From: Impatiens glandulifera
Lineage: Eukaryota > Streptophyta > Magnoliopsida > Ericales > Balsaminaceae
DNA: 64,000 bases
Reading direction: 5' to 3'
Assembly (NCBI RefSeq): GCF_907164915.1
Contig: NC_061863.1
Coordinates: 37,359,382 to 37,423,381, forward strand
The stretch's first letter is position 1; each line of letters starts with the position of its first letter. The position numbers were made by a program, and so were the translations under genes. Positions 56,858 through 64,000 of the stretch are shown here, piece by piece. The notes beneath the pieces are model-generated. The model saw only the letters and a list, made by a program, of their open reading frames with translations, was not told the DNA's origin and did no database searches.

Positions 56858-57200
56858 TTCTTGGGTTGCGTGTTAAATAATTTTAAATTATACTTACACG
56901 TATCAGATTTTAAACTATTATATATATATATATATATATATATAAAGGTAGGGTAGTTAGGTCATGATAACACCTAATTTGATTAGCCTATTAGGCTTGA
57001 CCTTTAAAGCAAATAGTTAAATACGTAGTAAGATTTGGAACGTACCCGGGAATGAAGGATAAACACACTGTCCTCCAAACTTTTATTGATGATGCTTCAA
57101 ATATATTACAATTGGGTGATGGTGCTAGAGAGTACAATAGAGAGAGAGCACAATACAGATTTCAGGGGTCGTTTTCGCCTCCCCTTTCCAACCCAACATA
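56858..57200. other. Intergenic sequence between the small gene and the pararetrovirus fragment
   Basis: It holds a TA dinucleotide tract (about 56921-56944) and a GAGAGAGAG stretch near 57140. No gene seen. Confidence 0.45.
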
Positions 57201-57205
57201 AACAA

Positions 57206-57214
57206 TTATTTATA
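57206..57214 (-). promoter_or_regulatory. Promoter-like TATA box at the pararetrovirus 3' side
   Basis: On the minus strand ACTATAAATAATTG follows the 70-bp repeats. Caulimovirid promoters lie behind the last gene of the circular genome, so the position is right. No tRNA-Met primer site is visible within the next 150 bp, which limits confidence. Confidence 0.35.
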
Positions 57215-57245
57215 GTAAAACATTTAAATAAAAGTTAAAAACTTG

Positions 57246-57372
57246 AACAGTGACTCCCGGGATTCCCGGGATAAGTTTTTTCCGCAAATTACGGATCTTG
57301 TCTTCTTCTTCTGCAAACAGTACCTCCCGGGATTCCCGGGATAAGTTTTTTCCGCATCTTTCGGATCTTGTT
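57246..57372 (-). repeat. Two 70-bp tandem repeats with CCCGGGATTCCCGGG
   Basis: CCCGGGATTCCCGGG lies at 57256-57270 and again at 57326-57340. In both copies it is followed by ATAAGTTTTTTCCGCA and GGATCTTGT. Each CCCGGG is a palindrome and the pair forms a near-palindrome. The repeats sit between the second coding region and the TATA-like site, a likely regulatory region of the pararetrovirus. Confidence 0.8.
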
Positions 57373-57377
57373 TCCCT

Positions 57378-58694
57378 TTAAATTTTGAGCTGGATGGATG
57401 ATGATGATCCAATGTCTTTTCTTGAAATTTTTTCAACCAAGGTGTCTTTGATTGCTTCGAAAATGTCCTCATTGGCGACATCACTTTGAGCGTCTTGAAG
57501 ATAATCGGATGCCATAGTTGAATCTGATTTGTTTGATTTATTATCATCTTCAAATTTAGACATAAAGTCTTTCTTCATTTCTTCAATATATGCAGATATC
57601 ATCTGACTCTTTGATAAGTTCTCTGACCTCATTCGAAATTTTTTAGAGATATAATCAAACGGGGACGGTGCTTCCGCTACTTGTCGTTTTTCTTCATACA
57701 TACTTATTTGCTGGTGTAGGAGGTCCATTGTCTCCTTCCCGAATCGCTTCTTTGTTTCCTAATCTATTCTCATCATTTTATCCCAAAATTTATAAAATGA
57801 TGACCTAAACAGACAGGGAATGCCTGTTTTGGTATAACCAAATTCAGGAATCCATCTCCAGATCCATGGAATGGAGAATTCAGTAAAAAAAACATGAAGC
57901 TATTCCTTCAATATATAAATTAGCTTCTTGTTTTTTCAGAAGCTGGGGAGATACATCGCTCCATTTATCAAATAGGACCTTGATTTCTTCTGGTAAAATC
58001 TTTGGGCAAGAACCAAAATAGTAAAACCAGTCTATGAACCAGTGGAGAATATCTCCTCTATAGACATTTGCACATACCTTGATGAACCAGGAATGTTTAT
58101 ATTTATTATTCTCATAATATAGTGCCTTAGTAAAGGCATCACAATAATCCCAATAATTAAATTTGATTGTTGTCGTTTTATTAAACGATAATTCTCTTTC
58201 TTTCATTGGGGATATTCCCCAATCTTCCAACGAAATTGTCTTTTTTATTATTATTTTGCTGAAATTATAAATTTCTTTGTTTACTCTAGAGAAATGTGAT
58301 ATTTCACATGACCCACTTTGAATAAGTATTTTTTCGTAAAACATTCGGGTCTTGTAAGTCCTTGATGGTGTGGATGTATTATCCAAATACCTTTGCATTA
58401 TTGTCCATGGCTCACTCCTCCATTTGAGGTCCTTTTCTTCTAGGAGAAATATAATTTCTTTATATTCATTTTTATAAATCCAATATTATTGGATTCTGAT
58501 TCTTCATTTCCCAGTATTCTGGTGTACGTTGGATTGTCTTTTTGACTGTCCGTACTTTGAGATAGATCCATTGCTATCAGTTTTTGTTTACAATACTGAG
58601 ATATGATCTTTGGTGCTCTGCCCTGACTTCTTCCTCTGATAGAGGAGGATCCTCTTTCTCTATTAGAGAAAAATTCATAACCCCTTCCGCTCAT
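57378..58694 (-). pseudogene. Second pararetroviral coding region, function unknown, in three frames
   Basis: It begins at ATG 58694 with an Arg/Gly/Ser-rich start (MSGRGYEFFSNRERG). A frame change near 58440 leads to 58398-57880, a Trp/Tyr-rich segment (NYWDYCDAF, HSWFIKV, WFIDWFYYFG). Another change leads to 57728-57378, a charged, possibly coiled-coil end. Together they span about 430 residues. Position behind RNase H and the lack of similarity to polymerase domains suit the second gene of florendovirus-type elements, whose function is not known. I cannot confirm the family by sequence alone. Confidence 0.5.
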
Positions 58695-58739
58695 TCCTGT
58701 AAATTTAAAAATTCACGGGTCAAGAAATCAGGAAGAATA

Positions 58740-60210
58740 TTATTATCCCTTTTTTGTATGTTATTTCAAAATCAAATGGGGCTAAATGAGTTTGCCATCT
58801 GGCGAACATTTGTTTTGACACATCATGTTTAAAATCTTTCTGGAACATGAATTTAGCTGCATTGCAATCTGTTCGTATAATAAATTTTTGATTATATAAA
58901 TCATCTTGGAATTTTAAAACACATTTGACTATCGCCAGAATTTCTTTGACGACTGTCGCATAATTCTTTTGAGAGTTATTCCATTTCCCTAAATGGAACC
59001 TGACAAGATAGACCTGTTTTGTTTCTGGATCTAATTAAGTTAGTATTCCTCCAAATCCTATGTCAGATGCATCAGTCTCAACTACCTTTTCCCAATTCGG
59101 GTTACTTATCATTAAACAAGGAAGTACCTTTACTTTATTTTTAATTCTTTTAATAGCCTCTGTATGATGGTTTGACCATGGTTTTGGATTCTTCTTCAGT
59201 CTTTCATATAAGATTGATGTATCTTCTGTTAGATTTTTATAGTATGGAGCCACATAATTTAGGCTGCCTAAAAATCTTTGTAACTGTGTTTTATCAGTGA
59301 TCATATTAGGGAATTTTTCCGCAAATTCTATGTTTCTATTAATAGGAGTAATATTTCCCTTTTCAATGATATGACCTAAAAACCTTATTCTTGTTTTGAA
59401 AAGATCCATTTTTGGTTTAGAAATTACTTGTCCATTTTGAGTTATTATTGTTTTGAACATATTTAAATGTTTAAAATGAGTTTCAATTGTTTTTGAATAA
59501 ACTAATATGTCATCAATGTAAACAATTATAAATGTGCTATAAGGATTAAAGATATTATTCATAATTTTTTGAAATTCGGATGGAGCATTTTTTAATCCAA
59601 AAGGCATTACATTCCATTCATAATGTCCTATTGGGACATTGAATGCTGTTTTATACCTGTCAGATTTTTCAATCTGAATTTGCCAATATCCTGATTTTAA
59701 GTCAAACTTTGAAAATATTAAACTATCATATAGTCTATCTAACAGATCTTTTTTATTAGGAATTGGGTGTCTAATCCATTTTAATACTTTGTTTAGGGGT
59801 TTATAGTTTATTACTAACCTTGGCACGCCTCTTTCGACTTCTGAATGTTTATTTACATTGAAAGTCGTACATGACCAGGGTGATTGTGATGGACTTATTA
59901 ACCCCTTCTGCAATAGTGCATCTATCTCCTTTTTGCATAATTTCAGATATTCTGAATTCATTTGGCAAGGTCTTGCCTTTGTAGGAATATTCTTTTCATT
60001 AAAAGATTCCTCATATGATAGTGAAACTATATGTTTCTTTCTATCCCAGAATGCATTAAGATGTTCATTACAAATATCTACTGAAAGTTGGTCTTTTAGC
60101 AAAGCTATTTTTTCTTGTAATTTAGGATTTTCTAGTTGTTCATTTATTGTTATTAGACTTATTTCTTGTTTTAGAAAGTATATTTGATCTTGTTTTGCTT
60201 TGATATTATC
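58740..60210 (-). pseudogene. Pararetroviral polyprotein fragment: reverse transcriptase and RNase H
   Basis: The frame is open from the element B boundary at 60210 down to a TAA at 59037-59035, more than 380 codons. RT landmarks in order are PCQMNSEY, SQSPWSCTTF, INYKPLN, KFDLKSGYWQIQ, EWNVMPFGLKNAPSEF, IDDILVYSK and QLQRFLGSLNYV. RNase H begins with ETDASDIGFGG, and after the stop the same frame continues for about 98 codons with further RNase H motifs (RTDCNAAK). The protease, coat and movement regions that should precede RT are outside this fragment. It would copy RNA into DNA in an active virus. Here it is broken by the stop and by the truncation. Confidence 0.82.
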
Positions 60211-61478
60211 TGTTAGGATCTAGGTCGCCGCTGGAGGACCGGGGTTGGGCCGGTTAGCGCGTCTCACTCAAAGGGTGGTGATTAATCCGGTTAGAGATTA
60301 ACACCGGGGTTTCAATACTACACAAACTGTCACAAACCCTTGAACCAGGTTCAAGCGCGGAAGAATTTTGTTTCAGGTTGAAGCAGCACACTCACGAGAT
60401 AGGCAGAACCGGTTTTTGGATAAGACAGGTTTGGAAGTTGTTGAGTCGGTTTTGTAACTTAATGATTCGGTTTAAGTAGTGTAGAGTCGGTCAAAGCGAT
60501 GTAGGTAGGTTAGTATAGCTCGGTTATAAAGTAGAACTGGCAGAAAGTAAATAACAAGACATTTTTTTATGGATGTTCGGAGATAAAACTCCTACGTCAC
60601 CCCTTCCTCTCGAAACCGCGAGAAGGATATTCACTAAGAAATACAAATACAATCCGATCGAGACTTATTTCTTGCTCGATAACACCCGTACAATTTACAC
60701 CGAAATTGTAAAATACACACTTCAACTTTAGCACTTATGCTTTCTAGAGAGAGAACACACTCTTTTCACTTGTAGATTAAATGTTCACTATGTCCTATAT
60801 TATGTCCCACTTGTCCCACATTTACTCCTCTTCATCTGCTCCTTTTATAGGTGAAATATGCCAACGGTCATATTTCACTTTCTTGAATCTGATTGGCTGA
60901 GCAGAGGTTCAGTGATTCAGACCTGGCGGTCATCTGTTTAGACCTGGCGGTCAACTCTACAGACTTTGCAGTCTGTTCTTCCGGTCTTTTACTCAATGTG
61001 GTAACTGTTGGTTAGACAGTTGTCTGTACTTGGAAGATTTCCTTTCTGATTTATCCTGAAGTGGAAAGATCTTGTAGGACTGTCTTCTGCAGCCTGCAGA
61101 CTTTCCTCAGACTTGTATGGATATGGAAGTGTTCAGTCTGTTCCTTTGGTATCATTCTCAACAGATACCCGAAGTATCTTCTTGTGCTGGTCGGTCATTT
61201 GACTTTTCACCGGATGGCTTCCGGTGTAATTGGTTTAACCGGACAGCTTCCGGTTATTCCTTTGCCTTCTAGCTGATCGGCTGTCTGGTGTTTCCTGTTT
61301 TTAGCTTTGGCCGATCCTTTCTTTGTGCGGTCATGTTTCGAATGTTCCTGGTCGGTTTAAGAACTTGACCGGTTAATCTTCTTAACCGGTTCATTTGTTT
61401 GACCGGTCCGGTTCCTTGTTCCTGCATGGAAGGTTTATTTATGTTAAGTTCTGTGAACCGGTCTAATTTTATCTAGCA
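60211..61478 (-). repeat. 3' LTR of element B
   Basis: 1268 bp. On the plus strand it starts TGTTAGGATCTAGGTCG and ends GTCTAATTTTATCTAGCA. It is the reverse complement of the element A LTR, including the CTCGAAACCGCGAGAAGG block, CCTTTTATAGG (TATA, 60842-60850) and ATTGG (CCAAT, 60892-60896). The inner terminus has TAGCA for TAACA. Confidence 0.9.
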
Positions 61479-61760
61479 ATTTCTCCCTTTTTGATTATTT
61501 TATTTAAAATTATCAAAATCATGTAAGATTGCAAACGTAGGCCGGTTCTTTATTTGACCAGATTTTTTGAAACTGACTTGGGAGAATTTTTCGAAAAATA
61601 TGGAAAAATTTTGAGAAAAATTTTGGAAAAATCTAATCTTTTATCTTATCAATTTATCTTATCAATATCAATTTATCTTATCAATTTCTCCCTTTTTGAT
61701 TATTTTACTTAAAATTATCAAAACTATGTAGAAATGCAAGTATAGGCCGGTTTCAAAAAT
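61479..61760 (-). other. Duplicated polypurine tract of element B
   Basis: ATTTCTCCCTTTTTGATTAT occurs at 61479 and again near 61683, each followed by TTAAAATTATCAAAA...GTAGGCCGG-like sequence. This is the same two-copy arrangement as at 12784-13034 of element A, which shows that it is a property of the family. Confidence 0.75.
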
Positions 61761-61827
61761 AACTATATATATATATAAAAGTAACCGAAATAAACCGAAA
61801 GAAACATAAAGTAAGAAAGTAAATCCC

Positions 61828-64000
61828 CTATTCTGATTCGGAAAATGTGAAGCCGTCCATCATATCATTGGTCGGTTCTTCCTCATCTAGTTGATCCGGT
61901 CTTGAAGATGAACCTTCAGCTTGCGGTTGACCAACCGTGCTGATTGGAACCGCATTGGCATTGGAGATTCGCTGTCTTATAGACCGCTGCTCGAGATGCT
62001 CTTCGTCTTCATCCTCGGTTTGCTGTGGGTTTGGTGGAGTATCGATGTTTGTCTCGGTTATCCTCTCCAACATTTTTCTTGCAGAAACCTTTCTTTTTCG
62101 TTTTACCGGAGCTGAAGAGGAGGAAGCTGCCTTTTTCTTCTTGTGAGCCCTGGCATATTCTTCGAGCCCTTGTTTTTGTGCGTTTAACCGCTCTACATCT
62201 TTGGCCGCTTGAGCTGCCACGGACTTCGCAAGTCCCGGATTTTGAGCCGCTAGGTTTCGTTCGCGCTCGGCTATTTCCTCTTCAGATAGTCGCGGTGTCT
62301 CCTTTGCTCTCCGCGTTTCTTCGTCCAGCGCATCTTGGACTTCCTTAGCCGCTCGGGCGTTTGCCTCCTCAACCGCTGTATCGGCATTGATCTTTGCATT
62401 TAATAGCTCAGCCACCTGTTCGGTTAGCGCCTTAAGATCGGCTTCAAGCTTGTCGCTGCGGTCTTCAAGGCTTGCATTCTTCTTTTCCAGATCTGTGACC
62501 CTGTCAAGTGTCGAACCGAATTTATTGCTTGACCACCCTAGGTCCTCATCGACCTCTATGAATCGTTGTTCGGTTTCTCTTTCAAGTCGATCCAAGTCAT
62601 CCACTATTCTTGAGGTGTTATCTTCCAAGTCCTTGGTTTGTTGAAGATGTTCGTTGCGCATAATAGTGTCGTCCCGGTAGTCGGCTTCGATTTTTAAGAT
62701 CCGGTCATCTACCTTTACCTGATCATCCCTCGTCTTTTCGGCGAACAAGAGTGTCTGGCGCACGGCTTTCTTGACTTTCTTCTCCCATGGTTGAATCGTT
62801 GAGTCGACAAACTCTTGAATGAGAGTCTTTACTCTTTCTTCTGTGACGCCCGGTTCGGAAACCCCAGGTTGATCAGTTTCAAGTTGCTCGGTAAAAGGAG
62901 CTTCTATCCTTTCGTCGGTTTCGTTTATGGCCGGATCCACTAGAGGAGGCGTTTCACTTCGGTTCTGACCGTTACTGGTCTCAGGAGCTACAGAGTGCGG
63001 TTTTTCTCGCTGTCTGTACACCGCTTCAAGCCAATCTATTTCCTCAGCGAATTCTCCTTTCGTTATCTCAAGCTTTTCCAACACCAAGAGCTGTAATTGA
63101 GCCTTTGGTGTTCCCGCAAAATACTTTTCTGTAAGCTTTCTGATACGTGCGGTTAGCTTTTGTAGCCGAGCACGCGGTTTCACAATTGTGTGTCGGTCCA
63201 TGGCTTGGTTAGGATTTTCGGCGTTTGTGAGGCTTATGATGTTTTCCTCTATCTCCTTCAGCCTTCGGAAGCATTGTTCATCGGTTAGACCCGGTAATAT
63301 GTGTTTGAAAAATTTGTCGCATCGGTACTCGTGCCATTCCCGGTATTCAGCGGCAACCGCTTGAACTCGCAGTTCAATTTCCTCCAGGATTCGGCCCACT
63401 ATAATTACGGCCTTCTTCTGGTCGCTGTCAAATGGAGTCTCTTCCTCCTCACGACCGTCTGTACCGACATCGGTGTTCTCAAGGCTCGCGCCCGCACCGG
63501 TATTATCAGAATTTGTACCCATATGTTCTTCGTTATTCGGTCCTTCTCTATCGGAAGGATTTTCATCGGTTTTCTGTGAGCCGGTTCGGTCAGACGTGGA
63601 AGCCGATTCTTCCTCGTCTCTTGTTTACGAGGGAGGTTCCGTGAATGCTATCGGTTCCTTACCCTTCTTGCTTCCGGACTTGTCGTTTACCGGAGCCGGT
63701 GCCTTGGCGGTAAATTTCCTCTTTCGGCCACTTGTAGAGCCGGGGGCCGGCTTCTTCCTCTCCCGGAATTGTTTGGATCTTACTATCCTGCTTGATGAGA
63801 TAAGAACACCGGGGTCGGTGTTGATGTTAAGGTGGAGCATTATTTTACCAAAGGGGATGGCGTATCCCCATGACCGGGCTAAATCCGGTTTCACCATATC
63901 TTTCAGGTTGTGGAAAATTTCCTTCGCCCAGTTGACTTTCGTACCTTCTAGCAAACCGATAAGCATCTCGATCTTGGCCTTGGTGAGGTTGTCGTAATTT
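61828..64000 (-). pseudogene. Accessory gene B-ORFb, one stop codon from intact; N-terminus beyond the window
   Basis: The frame enters at 64000 with NYDNLTKAKIEMLIGLLEG and KVNWAKEIFHNLKDMV, the end of the family domain. A basic linker follows (SGRKRKFTAK). A single TAA at 63627-63625 interrupts it; the same frame then runs 564 codons from 63522 to TGA/TAG at 61828. That part has an acidic start, a long Glu/Arg/Leu-rich coiled-coil stretch (about residues 255-450), the nuclear-localisation-like cluster HKKKKAASSS...VKRKRK (62090-62150) and an acidic Ser-rich end. No membrane helix is visible. It matches A-ORFb (10500-12684) throughout. By structure it looks like a nuclear, oligomeric, possibly nucleic-acid- or chromatin-associated protein; that is inference only. 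Confidence 0.78.

Larger units (their letters stand above)
57201..60210 (-). mobile_element. Endogenous pararetrovirus fragment (Caulimoviridae-like)
   Basis: On the minus strand a reverse transcriptase/RNase H region is followed by a second, unrelated coding region, a tandem repeat and a promoter-like sequence. There is no integrase and no LTR of its own. The RT motifs (FDLKSGYWQ, EWNVMPFGLK, YIDD) are of the caulimovirid type rather than gypsy. An unknown protein gene behind the polyprotein recalls the florendovirus layout; that placement is tentative. The 5' part is cut off by element B at 60211. Stops and frameshifts show it is an old, inactive integrated copy. Confidence 0.75.
60211..64000 (-). 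mobile_element. Element B: 3' end of a second A-type retrotransposon, running out of the window
   Basis: On the minus strand it shows ORFb, a duplicated polypurine tract and a full 3' LTR ending at 60211. All parts are closely related to 10500-14250 of element A. It interrupts the pararetrovirus between 60210 and an unseen point right of the window, so the target duplication (left flank TTATC) cannot be verified here. Confidence 0.88.

Noticed and set aside
62025..62348. 107-codon plus-strand frame opposite B-ORFb
   Set aside because: Antisense shadow of a Glu/Arg-rich coiled-coil frame; Leu/Ser/Phe-rich composition is the expected artefact.

Overview
The window is plant nuclear DNA, almost certainly from a eudicot, and nearly all of it is nested transposable elements. 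Evidence for a plant: Ty1/copia elements primed by initiator-Met tRNA, a chromodomain Ty3/gypsy element, a Tat-like gypsy remnant, an endogenous caulimovirid-like pararetrovirus, and plant-style TATA promoters and GT-AG introns. The accessory proteins resemble, from memory only, 'hypothetical proteins' predicted in Gesneriaceae/Lamiales genomes; I hold that placement loosely. A run of 500 N (28562-29061) is an assembly gap.

Left part (1-28561, mostly plus strand). The remains of element D (1-880 and 14251-18112) carry two accessory genes, ORFa and ORFb. ORFa is split by element A (881-14250), a complete 13.4-kb Sirevirus-like copia retrotransposon with 1.1-1.2-kb LTRs, a GATCC target-site duplication, decayed gag-pol, and about 6 kb of extra cargo behind pol that holds three related accessory genes. 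D's ORFb is cut at 18112 by element E. E is a non-autonomous relative with a long LTR full of TTAGAC/GTCTAA hairpins, a gag, no pol, and one accessory gene. That gene is itself interrupted by an antisense solo LTR with a GAAGG duplication.

Middle (29062-50400). Element C lies on the minus strand and mirrors D: a 3' LTR, ORFb, ORFa and their promoter region. The 3' half of C's ORFb is tandemly duplicated, and a young chromodomain gypsy element (32069-37358) sits in one copy, flanked by an unusual 49-bp direct repeat. Next come a degenerate Tat-like gypsy integrase, minisatellites and a long LTR-like region on the plus strand.

Right part (50400-64000). Here are an array of about eleven 145-bp monomers with tRNA-like pol III boxes on the minus strand, a 1-kb AT-rich foldback, a dUTPase gene fragment, and a possible small host gene with a signal peptide and one intron (minus). 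A pararetrovirus fragment follows (minus), interrupted at 60210 by element B, the 3' end of a second A-type element. B's ORFb is nearly intact and shows the full design of the accessory protein.

The main theme is a family of accessory genes sharing one N-terminal domain (QVDF start; SLE-SGL-FL, FY-V-EFF, LP-EG and NW-VLF-MV motifs). They sit where an envelope gene would lie, behind pol. They show basic nuclear-localisation-like and coiled-coil segments but no membrane segment, and several have their own TATA box at a fixed distance. I found them in five elements (A, B, C, D, E), including one without pol. Every copy here is damaged.
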